This document shows positions 45,418-53,163 of a stretch of 64,000 nucleotides of DNA, piece by piece (position 1 is the first letter of the stretch; each line of letters starts with the position of its first letter). The position numbers were made by a program, and so were the translations under genes. Location: the NCBI RefSeq assembly GCF_016918505.1, contig NZ_JAFFPZ010000001.1, positions 248,001 through 312,000 on the forward strand. The letters run 5' to 3'. The notes beneath the pieces are model-generated. The model worked only from the letters and a program-made list of their open reading frames with translations. It did no database searches and was not told where the DNA came from. The stretch comes from Desulforhopalus vacuolatus (GTDB lineage: Bacteria > Desulfobacterota > Desulfobulbia > Desulfobulbales > Desulfocapsaceae).

Positions 45418-46397
45418 TACTTTTTCTTCTTTCCTTCAGCGCCGGTTTCCCGTGCGCCCTGTTTACCGCGTTTTTGTTTTTCTCCACCAGGGGTATGAGT
45501 ATGGCCCTGGCGTTTTGTGTCACCGTCACGGCTCTCCGCTTTTCCCTTCACAGGGACAGCCTCTTCCCACTGTTCCCGACTGAGAGAAACCTCTTCACCA
45601 GAGGAGTTTTCCGCCAGCACTGAGCCGCACAGAACATTCTGCCGGCGGACAAGGAACTGTTCCCTGCCAAGAAGTATTCGCCGGCCGGGGCGGGGCATCT
45701 TCCGCCGCTCCTTTTTGTAACTGTTGTATTCATGGGTAAGACAGCAGAAGAGACGGTTACAGACCCCGGAAATCTTATTGGGATTCAGGGGCAGATCCTG
45801 TTCCTTGGCCATCTTGATAGAGACAGACGAAAAGTTCTTCAGATGGCCGCTGCAGCAGAATTCCCGGCCGCAGATACCAACACCTCCCAACATCCGTGTC
45901 TCATGCCGGACCCCAACCTGACGCATCTCGATTCGGGTGCGATACTCCTGTACAAGATCTTTCACCAGCCCGCGGAAATCGACCCTGTTCTCGGCGGTAA
46001 AATAGAAGATCATCTTGCCGCCGCCGTAGAACTTCTCAACCCTCACCAGTTTCATCACCAGGTGGTGTTTCTGCACCAGTCGCAGGCAGACAGCACAGGC
46101 CTTCTCTTCACTTAACAGAAGATTCCTGTAGTCGTGAATCTCATCCTCGCCAGCGATGGCAACAATCTCCATTTCAGTCTTTATCGGACCGTGCTCACAA
46201 AAAGAGATGGGAGCAAGTTTCATAACCGTTGCCGGCTCAAGACCGTGGTCGGTCTGCATCATTACCACCGTACCTGCCGGCAGTTCAGAAAGACGGCTGG
46301 AAACAGTTGTCCAGGGACTTTCCGGACGCTGCTGCACACGGAAAAACATTGATGTCCTGTCGTTTTTTTCGTTTTCTTTTATTATGTCAACGGTCAT
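45417..46397 (-). CDS. PSP1-domain protein (RicT/YaaT-like)
   Basis: A 326-residue PSP1 C-terminal-domain protein. It has VEKFYGGGKMIFYFTAENRV and then cysteine-rich segments GICGREFCCSGHL and GVCNRLFCCLTHEY, which in RicT bind Fe-S clusters. The last 50 residues are a Lys/Arg/Gly-rich tail. In Bacillus, RicT (YaaT) works in RNA processing and lies beside holB, as here. It is coupled to metG by TAATG. The ribosome site is weak, and an internal ATG at codon 17 is possible. Confidence 0.9.
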   Translation of the reverse strand: MTVDIIKENEKNDRTSMFFRVQQRPESPWTTVSSRLSELPAGTVVMMQTDHGLEPATVMKLAPISFCEHGPIKTEMEIVAIAGEDEIHDYRNLLLSEEKACAVCLRLVQKHHLVMKLVRVEKFYGGGKMIFYFTAENRVDFRGLVKDLVQEYRTRIEMRQVGVRHETRMLGGVGICGREFCCSGHLKNFSSVSIKMAKEQDLPLNPNKISGVCNRLFCCLTHEYNSYKKERRKMPRPGRRILLGREQFLVRRQNVLCGSVLAENSSGEEVSLSREQWEEAVPVKGKAESRDGDTKRQGHTHTPGGEKQKRGKQGARETGAEGKKKK

Positions 46398-46443
46398 TTC
46401 ATCATCTTTTTATGTTCTACAGGCCTGATCGCACCCGCATCGC

Positions 46444-47439
46444 TCAGGCCTGCAGATTAAAGAGCAGAATTTCACAGACCAGCGCACGATTACAATTTCG
46501 GGAAAGCTGCTGTTCGGCCCGCTCAAGTGCCCGCATTTTAGCAGACAACCTTTCGGAGTTCCACCTTTTATCCGTTTCCCCTTCCCTCACCGGGTGGTAG
46601 AGAGAAAGGGAATCCCTGTCGTCAAGCAGCAGATCTCGCAGCCACCTGCGCAACAGCGCAAAGAGTTCATCCAGTTCACTTTTCAACTCAGCCATTCTCG
46701 CTGCAAAATCGAGTACATCAAGGAGATGGAGGTCACCCCGTTTTTCCGGGTCGGACAAAAACTCCACCAGCTCTGTCCACAGTGGTACAATTCCAAATGT
46801 GCGCAGGGTGAGAGCCCTGCCGGGACTGCCCCCGGCAAGCCGCGACAGCAACTCCGCTTCAGCCCGCTCCAGCTCATGCTTCTCCTGCAGGATATCCACC
46901 GTTTCCTCAAAACTCAGCGGAGCAAAGGAGATAGTCTGACAGCGGGAAACAAGCGTTGCCGGTACATCTCTTGAAGAGTCGGCAGTGAGTACCAGCAGAT
47001 TGCCGGGACGCGGTTCTTCCAGCGTTTTTAACAGGGCGTTGGCCGCCTGGGTGGTCATGACATGAACATCCTCCATTACCACCACCCGCACCTTCGCCTC
47101 GAAAGGCGGGTACTCAAGAGAGGTAATCATCTCCCGCACCTGGTCCACCTTAATTCCCGCCCCCCGGGGCTGGATCAGCATAAAGTCGGGATGGTTCCCA
47201 CTGGCGTATTTACGGCAGGAAATGCACTCCCCGCAGGCCTCAAGGAGATCTTTACGCCCTTCTGCCTGACAATTCAGGGCAGCGGCAAGCCCACGGGCAA
47301 AAAGGGTCTTCCCCACTCCCTCCGGTCCACGGAAGAGACAGCCATGGGGTAACCGGCCACTGGTCACACTGCGACGGAGCAATCTCTTCGCCCGCTCCTG
47401 CCCTTTGAGACGGCTGTAGCGAATCGCCTCATTTTTCAT
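46444..47439 (-). CDS. holB: DNA polymerase III subunit delta-prime
   Basis: A 331-residue AAA+ clamp-loader subunit. It has GPEGVGKTLFARGLA (Walker A), the zinc module CGECISC followed later by a Cys/His pair, VVVMEDVHVMTT (Walker B) and LVSRCQTISFAP (SRC motif). It starts at ATG 47439, sharing its A with the TGA of the YhaM-like gene. The zinc module is reduced compared with DnaX, as usual in HolB. Its neighbours ricT and metG repeat the order common in Firmicutes and deltaproteobacteria. Confidence 0.92.
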   Translation of the reverse strand: MKNEAIRYSRLKGQERAKRLLRRSVTSGRLPHGCLFRGPEGVGKTLFARGLAAALNCQAEGRKDLLEACGECISCRKYASGNHPDFMLIQPRGAGIKVDQVREMITSLEYPPFEAKVRVVVMEDVHVMTTQAANALLKTLEEPRPGNLLVLTADSSRDVPATLVSRCQTISFAPLSFEETVDILQEKHELERAEAELLSRLAGGSPGRALTLRTFGIVPLWTELVEFLSDPEKRGDLHLLDVLDFAARMAELKSELDELFALLRRWLRDLLLDDRDSLSLYHPVREGETDKRWNSERLSAKMRALERAEQQLSRNCNRALVCEILLFNLQA

Positions 47440-48467
47440 CAGAAGAGCTCATTATCAAAGAGAGAAGGTTGATTGCGGCGCGGCTGATTTTCCTCCTCCC
47501 CGGGTTGTTTCTCGTAACCGCTGAGGTAAAGATAGCGCTCCAGCAACCGCTGATATTCGGTAATCGTCCAGACACCACTGTCGAGTTTGACCCGCAGATT
47601 CTCAATCATGTTCATCCGAGCGTCAAGCTCGTCAGCCATGCTGAGCAGAAAGGCCTCCGGAGTCATCGGCACTACCGGCGAACCATATTCATTACGCCCG
47701 TGATGACTGAGGATAAGATGCTGCAGCTGATTGAGAGTCTCCTGCGGGAAATTCTTCAATTTTGCCACTGCCTCTCCAATCATCTCAATACCGATGGTGA
47801 TATGTCCTTTGAGTCTTCCTTCAGCGGTGTAGAGCACCACCGCACCCTCAAAACCCATTTCCCGCATCTTGCCAATATCGTGCAGCAGCGCCCCGCTGAT
47901 GACCAGGTCACGGTTGATACCGGGATAGTGTCTGGTGAGCATCTCCACCACTTTTGCCACAGAAAGACTGTGTTCCAGCAGACCGCCGACGCAGGCGTGG
48001 TGTACTCCTTTGGCGGCAGGGGCAATCTTAAAGGCATCGTACATGGGGCCAGGGCCGAAAAACTGTTTGAGAAGTTCACTCAGCGACTCATCCTCCACAC
48101 TGACCAGCAGTTTTTGCAGGTCCCGCGCCAGCTCGCGCCGACAGGCACGGGTGGTGGGAAGGAAGGCAGAGAGCTCCACCTCAGAGGGGGAAACAACGGT
48201 AAACTGTTTCAGATCAAAGCGCAGGCTTCCCTGCCAGGAACCGATCTGCCCGGCACAGCGCAGAGCCGTTCCCGGACGGCAGGTTTCGGCTGCCCCATCG
48301 GCATTTTCCCACACCGGAGCGAAGATCTCCCCGGTTTTATCCATCAACTCAAGGCGGAGCCACGACTTGCCGGCGCGGGTGGTGCTGAGCTGCGCTGCCT
48401 TGACCATAAAGAGGTCATCCACCTGCTCTCCCTCGTTGAGAGATTCAATATATTTCCGCTTTTCCAT
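47439..48467 (-). CDS. 3'-5' exoribonuclease YhaM-like (OB fold plus HD domain)
   Basis: A 342-residue protein with an N-terminal OB-fold nucleic-acid domain (about 10-100) and an HD domain (about 155-290) carrying GGLLEHSLSVAKV, SGALLHDIGKM and ILSHHGRNEYGSP, the metal ligands. This arrangement matches YhaM, a 3'-5' exonuclease acting on RNA or single-stranded DNA. The C-terminus is charged and proline-rich. The ATG at 48467 is chosen over GTG-type starts further up because of a GAGTGG site and the family N-terminus. It heads the yhaM-holB-ricT-metG cluster. Confidence 0.85.
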   Translation of the reverse strand: MEKRKYIESLNEGEQVDDLFMVKAAQLSTTRAGKSWLRLELMDKTGEIFAPVWENADGAAETCRPGTALRCAGQIGSWQGSLRFDLKQFTVVSPSEVELSAFLPTTRACRRELARDLQKLLVSVEDESLSELLKQFFGPGPMYDAFKIAPAAKGVHHACVGGLLEHSLSVAKVVEMLTRHYPGINRDLVISGALLHDIGKMREMGFEGAVVLYTAEGRLKGHITIGIEMIGEAVAKLKNFPQETLNQLQHLILSHHGRNEYGSPVVPMTPEAFLLSMADELDARMNMIENLRVKLDSGVWTITEYQRLLERYLYLSGYEKQPGEEENQPRRNQPSLFDNELF

Positions 48468-48671
48468 CACCACTCTTTTCGCTCCGTCATTATTACACAA
48501 TTACCGCATATTTAAACGAGATAGTATACCAATTATTACAGTTCACTACAAAATAAATACCCGTTCTTCGTAAAACCGGGTCATGGCGAACGCGTTTTTG
48601 CTGCTTGCTCATTTTCCTGTGGAATGTCATAATAAAGGATTATCAGTTTTAAATCCATTCTTCTGAGGATA

Positions 48672-48838
48672 TTCGGGAGGGCGTTTTGAATATGGAGATA
48701 TTTCAATCACATTCGAGGCTCAGCAGAAAAATATCTCACATCCATGTTGCTAATATTATGAGTACTCTGCTCTCCCTGTGGATATAAATTTTCACCTGTA
48801 ACGAAGACGTTGGAAAAAAGATCAATTATTTAAGGTTC
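48672..48838. repeat. Degenerate family A repeat, copy 6
   Basis: The segment CACATTCGAGGCTCAGCAGA and the later CTGTAACGAAGAC and AATTATTTAAGGTTCAT match the family body and right end, but the left end (GGCGTTTTGAA) has lost GGGTACC. It lies between the yhaM operon and the ACT-domain gene, and its right end reaches to about 12 bp before the ATG of that gene. Confidence 0.55.
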
Positions 48839-48850
48839 ATGGAGAAGACA

Positions 48851-49411
48851 ATGCAAAAAAAAATGGTTATTTCGGTAATGTCAAAGGATCGCCCCGGCAT
48901 TATCGCTGACGTCACCGGCGCCCTGCTTGAACTCGGGGGTGATGTAGCCGACCTCAATCAAACCGTTCTCTGCGGTTATCTCACCATGATTCTCGGTGTC
49001 ACCTTTCCCTCCGATATTACCCGGGAGGATATTTTTGCATCCATCTCCCACGTGAAGAGCAGAGAAAAATTTGAGCTCTCGGTAAAAGAGTTGCCGGAAA
49101 CGGAAAATTTCAATGATATCCCGCAAGCCGAAGAGAGTTATATCCTCTCCCTGCAGGGGCCCAACTGCAAAGGTATCGTCCACGCCGTCAGTTCCATTTG
49201 CGGGCGCAACAACGTAAACATCATCGATCTCGGCACCAGCCTGCAGCAGGACCGCTACACTATGGCCGTACAGTGCAGCATCAAAGACGCGACCTGCACG
49301 CTTGAAGAGTTGCGCAAGGAGTTTGAAGAGTACGGCCGCGATGCAGAACAGACAATCATGATGCAGCATTACGACCTCTTCCGCGCCACCAACGAAGTCA
49401 CCCTGCACTAA
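48851..49411 (+). CDS. Two-ACT-domain regulatory protein (GcvR-like, UPF0237 type)
   Basis: A 186-residue protein with two ACT domains: the first begins VISVMSKDRPGIIADVTGAL, the second ILSLQGPNCKGIVHAVSSI. ACT domains bind amino acids and related ligands. Proteins of this type pair with UPF0210 proteins, as here 29 bp downstream. The ATG at 48851 has GGAG six bases upstream; the in-frame ATG at 48839 overlaps the repeat. A regulatory role sensing an amino acid is inference. Confidence 0.85.
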   Translation: MQKKMVISVMSKDRPGIIADVTGALLELGGDVADLNQTVLCGYLTMILGVTFPSDITREDIFASISHVKSREKFELSVKELPETENFNDIPQAEESYILSLQGPNCKGIVHAVSSICGRNNVNIIDLGTSLQQDRYTMAVQCSIKDATCTLEELRKEFEEYGRDAEQTIMMQHYDLFRATNEVTLH

Positions 49412-49440
49412 AGGTACACTAAAAAATAGAAGGAGAAATA

Positions 49441-50823
49441 ATGCTGCGTTCAGATCAGATTCTGTCCACCGTTGAGATGATCCAGAAGGAAAATCTTGAT
49501 GTGCGTACCGTCACCATGGGAATTAACCTGCTCGACTGTCACGCCGAGACAGTGGCAAAAACCTGTGCCAATATTGAAGAGAAGATTCACACTTTTGCAG
49601 GAAACTTCGTTCCCACCTGCAACGAGATGGGAGAAAAATACGGTATCCCGGTGGTCAACAAACGGCTCTCGGTTACCCCCATCGCCTTTGTCGGCGCGGG
49701 CTTTGAACGGGACGGATTTGTTGAGATTGCCAAAGCGCTGGACCGTGCCGCCACTTCTGTCAATGTTGATATTCTCGGAGGTTTCTCCGCTCAGGTTGAG
49801 AAAGGAATGACCCAGACCGACCACGAATTTATCGCCTCCATCCCCGATGCCCTGGCGCAAACGGAAAAGATTTGCGCTTCCATCAACATCGCCACAACCA
49901 AGAAAGGCATCAATATGGATGCCCTTGCCATGATGGGACACACCATCAAGGCGATTGCAGAGAAGACTGCAGACAACAACGGCTTTGGTGCTGCAAAGTT
50001 TGTCGTCTTCTGCAACCAGCCCGGGGACAATCCTTTTATGGCCGGTGCCATTCATGGACTGGAGGAGTCAGAGGCAGTGCTCAATGTGGGAGTTTCCGGC
50101 CCCGGCGTCATCGCCCGTGCTCTTGACCGGTTAATTGCCGACCACCCGGAGCCAGGTGCACTGCAGTTTGACGAACTGGCGGAGGAGATCAAACAGACGA
50201 CCTTCCGTGTCACCCGCTGCGGAGAATTGATAGGGCGGGCAGTATCGATGTCCCTCGGTATCGAATTCGGCGTGGTCGATCTCAGCCTTGCCCCTACCCC
50301 GGCCATCGGCGACAGCGTCGGAGAAATCTTCAAGATCCTTGGCATGGATGCCATCGGTGCCCCGGGCTCCACTGCAATTCTTGCCATGTTGAATGACGCA
50401 GTAAAAAAAGGCGGCATTTTCGCCAGCAAAACGGTGGGCGGTCTCAGCGGTGCCTTTATTCCAGTAATGGAAGACTCCCTGCTCGCCGAAGCTGTAGGCG
50501 AAGGCTCCCTCTGTCTTGAAAAGCTGGAGGCAATGACCTGTGTCTGCTCCGTAGGGCTGGATATGGTGCCCATTGCCGGATCTGTGGACGCCGATACCAT
50601 CTCCGCAATTATCGCCGACGAAATGGCTATCGGGGTCATCAACGCCAAAACCACCGCCGCACGACTGATTCCGGTACCAGGCAAAGAGGTTGGCGACTCG
50701 GTGAGCTTTGGCGGCCTCTTCGGTGCCGCCCCGATTATGCCAATCCGCAATATCGGCAAATCAAGCCGTTTCATTGCCTGGGGTGGACGAATGCCGGCAC
50801 CGATACACAGCTTCAAGAACTGA
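49441..50823 (+). CDS. UPF0210 (DUF711) family protein
   Basis: A 460-residue protein of the UPF0210 family, distantly related to pyruvate formate-lyase-like folds. Conserved blocks include NKRLSVTPIAFVGAGF, GHTIKAIAEKTA, GISGPGV-like VGVSGPGVIARAL and DLSLAPTPAIGDSVG. Biochemical function is unknown. The arrangement ACT protein followed by UPF0210 is widely conserved and suggests that they act together. GGAGAAATA precedes the ATG. A terminator follows. Confidence 0.93.
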   Translation: MLRSDQILSTVEMIQKENLDVRTVTMGINLLDCHAETVAKTCANIEEKIHTFAGNFVPTCNEMGEKYGIPVVNKRLSVTPIAFVGAGFERDGFVEIAKALDRAATSVNVDILGGFSAQVEKGMTQTDHEFIASIPDALAQTEKICASINIATTKKGINMDALAMMGHTIKAIAEKTADNNGFGAAKFVVFCNQPGDNPFMAGAIHGLEESEAVLNVGVSGPGVIARALDRLIADHPEPGALQFDELAEEIKQTTFRVTRCGELIGRAVSMSLGIEFGVVDLSLAPTPAIGDSVGEIFKILGMDAIGAPGSTAILAMLNDAVKKGGIFASKTVGGLSGAFIPVMEDSLLAEAVGEGSLCLEKLEAMTCVCSVGLDMVPIAGSVDADTISAIIADEMAIGVINAKTTAARLIPVPGKEVGDSVSFGGLFGAAPIMPIRNIGKSSRFIAWGGRMPAPIHSFKN

Positions 50824-50852
50824 GAGAAGAAACATTCTTCATTCCGTTCGAC

Positions 50853-50896
50853 AAAAAAAGGACGACTTCCTCCAGGGAAGTCGTCCTTTTTTTGTC
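50853..50896 (+). terminator. Terminator after UPF0210 gene
   Basis: AAGGACGACTTCC pairs with GGAAGTCGTCCTT around a short loop, flanked by seven A and seven T, so it could also act on the minus strand. Confidence 0.95.
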
Positions 50897-50920
50897 AACC
50901 CGACACCTTAAAAGAGGGTC

Positions 50921-51241
50921 TTATACCCATTCTTATTAAATTGTGACCGTACTAAATGCCATTTTCACTTTCTATTGGCGAATTTAAAGGCAGGGGGATG
51001 GGAGACAGGAGAAAGGAGACGGGAGACAGGGAAAAGCAAAAGACGGAACAGCGAAAAACTTTTTGTCTTTTTAGAGCTTCTTTAAGAAGTTACGCTTTTA
51101 TAAAAAATGCCCTCTTTCGAATAATTAGACCATTTCTATTAAGTTATGCTCGTTTTACATCCTGTTCATCCATTCGTAATCGCCAAAAAAGATGTCCACG
51201 CAGTCGCGTTCTCTGGTCAATACAAAATGTAAATGGTATTA
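50921..51241. repeat. Dispersed repeat family B, copy 5 (composite)
   Basis: About 320 bp. The outer left end is TTATACCCATTCTTATTAA; a second internal left end TTAGACCATTTCTATTAAG occurs at about 51126. The right end ATGTAAATGGTATTA is the exact inverse of the copy 1 left end. The purine tract GGAGACGGGAGACAGG lies near 51016. The last 115 bp look like one complete small unit inserted beside an older one. Its final TTA is the stop codon of dedA on the minus strand. Confidence 0.85.
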
Positions 51242-51856
51242 TTCTACAAGTCCGGCCCGCTTATGTGCCTGCCAGCGATGCCAGTAGAGGAACGCGAGAA
51301 GAGTGCAGAACAGCACGATGATCGCAGCGATCCAGTGCAAATTCTGCGCGATCAGCACTTCATTTTTTCCACACCACCAGCCAAGTCCGGCCAGCACCAG
51401 CACCCAGATTCCGGCACCAAGGGCAGTTGCCAGGGCAAAGACCATGATATTCATGCGGGCAATCCCCGCCGGCAGAGATATATATTGACGAATTCCCGGC
51501 AGCAGACGGCCGATAAAGGTGCTGATGTGGCCATGACGGATAAAAAAGCGATCCGCTTTCTCCATCGCTTCGCTACTGATGAAAAGATATTTTCCATAAC
51601 GTTCAAAGAAGGGACGTCCGAAGACCATTGCCAGCCAGTAGTTGAAAAGTGCCCCAATGAGACTGCCGCCGATACCACAGAGAATAACCATCCCGATGTT
51701 CATTTCACCACGACTGGCAAGGTAGGCTGCGGGGGGAATTACCACTTCGCTCGGAAAAGGGAAGAAAGAAGATTCCAAAGCCATCAGCACAATGATGCCA
51801 GGATAGCCCCAGGCACCGATGGTACCGACCAGCCATTGAACCAGATCATGAAACAT
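51239..51856 (-). CDS. DedA family membrane protein
   Basis: A 205-residue DedA/SNARE-associated (VTT) protein with about five hydrophobic segments. It has [22 protein letters not shown] near the first re-entrant region and the conserved [22 protein letters not shown]. DedA proteins are inner-membrane lipid transporters or flippases, including those recycling undecaprenyl phosphate. The ATG at 51856 has GGAGAG; GTG 51874 is less likely. Its TAA stop is the first three bases of repeat B copy 5 read from this side. Confidence 0.92.
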   Translation of the reverse strand: MFHDLVQWLVGTIGAWGYPGIIVLMALESSFFPFPSEVVIPPAAYLASRGEMNIGMVILCGIGGSLIGALFNYWLAMVFGRPFFERYGKYLFISSEAMEKADRFFIRHGHISTFIGRLLPGIRQYISLPAGIARMNIMVFALATALGAGIWVLVLAGLGWWCGKNEVLIAQNLHWIAAIIVLFCTLLAFLYWHRWQAHKRAGLVE

Positions 51857-51960
51857 AATACTCTCCAGTGACACGGCACCTTACAGCCGTAAGATAAAAA
51901 CAGAAAAAGCGACTCATCTGACCCGCCTCTCTGAAAATTTTTATTCGCTTTTCACACTGC

Positions 51961-52605
51961 TCAGCCGCACCAGCCGTGGGCACCGACCAGATCGACAAAC
52001 CGCACACTGGTAAGTGACCTCACCTGCACTTCACCATTTACCTTCTCCACCAGCTGTAACTCCTGTTCCTCTTGATCTCCTACCGGAATCACCATCCGTC
52101 CGCCTTCAGCGAGCTGGTCAATCAACGGTTGCGGCACCACCGGGCCACCGGCGGTAACAATAATGGCGTCAAAAGGCGCATACTCTGGCCAGCCGAGGGT
52201 TCCGTCAGCCATCTTCGTGCGGATATTAAAATAACGTAACTGAGTAAAGAGCTGCCGTGCCTGATTGAGCAGTAAGCTGAAACGCTCGACGCTGTACACC
52301 TGGCGGCAGATCCGTGACAGCACCGCAGCCTGATAGCCGGAACCGGTGCCGATCTCCAGCACAGAGTCCTCCGCCCTCAATGCCAGTGCCTGGGTCATGA
52401 TTGCAACCACACTGGGCTGGGAAATTGTCTGCCCTGCACCGATAGGCAGCGGAAAATCGCCATAGGCTCGAGAGCACATGGGCTCGCCGACAAAAAGGTG
52501 ACGAGGCACTTCCTGCATCGCACTCAACACCCGCGCATCAACAATTCCCCTCGGGACAAGCTGCTCCTCAATCATGCGCGAACGCGCATAGTCATAGAGA
52601 TCCAT
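51961..52605 (-). CDS. pcm: Protein-L-isoaspartate O-methyltransferase
   Basis: A 214-residue SAM-dependent methyltransferase that starts repair of isoaspartyl residues in aged proteins. It has MIEEQLVPRGI, SQPSVVAIMTQAL, LEIGTGSGYQAAVLS (SAM motif I) and FDAIIVTAGGPVVPQPL. The length is typical. The start is ATG 52605 or GTG 52617, just after the upstream lipoprotein stop. It is probably co-transcribed with that gene. Confidence 0.95.
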   Translation of the reverse strand: MDLYDYARSRMIEEQLVPRGIVDARVLSAMQEVPRHLFVGEPMCSRAYGDFPLPIGAGQTISQPSVVAIMTQALALRAEDSVLEIGTGSGYQAAVLSRICRQVYSVERFSLLLNQARQLFTQLRYFNIRTKMADGTLGWPEYAPFDAIIVTAGGPVVPQPLIDQLAEGGRMVIPVGDQEEQELQLVEKVNGEVQVRSLTSVRFVDLVGAHGWCG

Positions 52606-52619
52606 CCTGCTGTTCACCT

Positions 52620-53003
52620 TTATTTACTCGTTTTCAGGGAATTCTCTTCCCAGCTCATCTCATCAGGATCACTGGAAGTATATTGCACACTGCTGACAAC
52701 CTTGTTGGTAAAGGTGATGATGGCTACGTCCTCCTGAGGGCTGCCAAAATGGCTCCCCACCCATGGGAGTTTTTCAGCCGCTGTTTTTTCGGCCTGCCGA
52801 TAGATCCAGCGCTCCCGACCGTCACCCGGCTCCTCAACCTTGTCCGGATCGCCGAGATAAATCAAAACATCCTCTTCGGAGGAGACCCCCTTCTTCACCA
52901 TGCCGATATCAGAGGTCAGATGGCGCACGGGAGTATTATAACAGCTGCTCAACGCTGCGGCGGCAAAACAAAACAGCAGATACATCAGGATTTTTTTCAA
53001 CAC
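52620..53003 (-). CDS. Small lipoprotein with BamE/SmpA-like pattern
   Basis: A 127-residue secreted lipoprotein. A lysine-start signal peptide leads to a lipobox ALSSC near residue 19. The mature part has MVKKGVSSEEDVLIYLGDPD and RWIYR, resembling the BamE/SmpA fold (a helix after KG.S.EDV, then LG.P and a W.Y strand). It may join the Bam machinery with BamA and BamD. The start is GTG 53003 with GGGGG upstream; the frame is open to 53063 but those residues precede the signal peptide. Confidence 0.72.
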   Translation of the reverse strand: MLKKILMYLLFCFAAAALSSCYNTPVRHLTSDIGMVKKGVSSEEDVLIYLGDPDKVEEPGDGRERWIYRQAEKTAAEKLPWVGSHFGSPQEDVAIITFTNKVVSSVQYTSSDPDEMSWEENSLKTSK

Positions 53004-53097
53004 GTTTCCCCCATTAGATATGGTTCTGCGCCACAAAGTAAACTGTGAGCCGTAGAATTGCAACTGTTTCTACCGCTCTCACGCGGTGTTACACCAT

Positions 53098-53133
53098 AAA
53101 AAAGCCCCGCCACCATTGAAATGGAGACGGGGC
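53098..53133 (-). terminator. Terminator of htpG
   Basis: On the minus strand GCCCCG-CCATT and AATGG-CGGGGC pair with an internal mismatch, followed by TTTTTT. It lies about 30 bp past the htpG stop. Confidence 0.85.
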
Positions 53134-53163
53134 AGAAACACGGATGAACTCAAGCTCAACTTT

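Noticed and set aside
50956-51321. 121-codon open frame on the plus strand
   Set aside because: Almost all of it lies in repeat B copy 5 and it overlaps the end of dedA.
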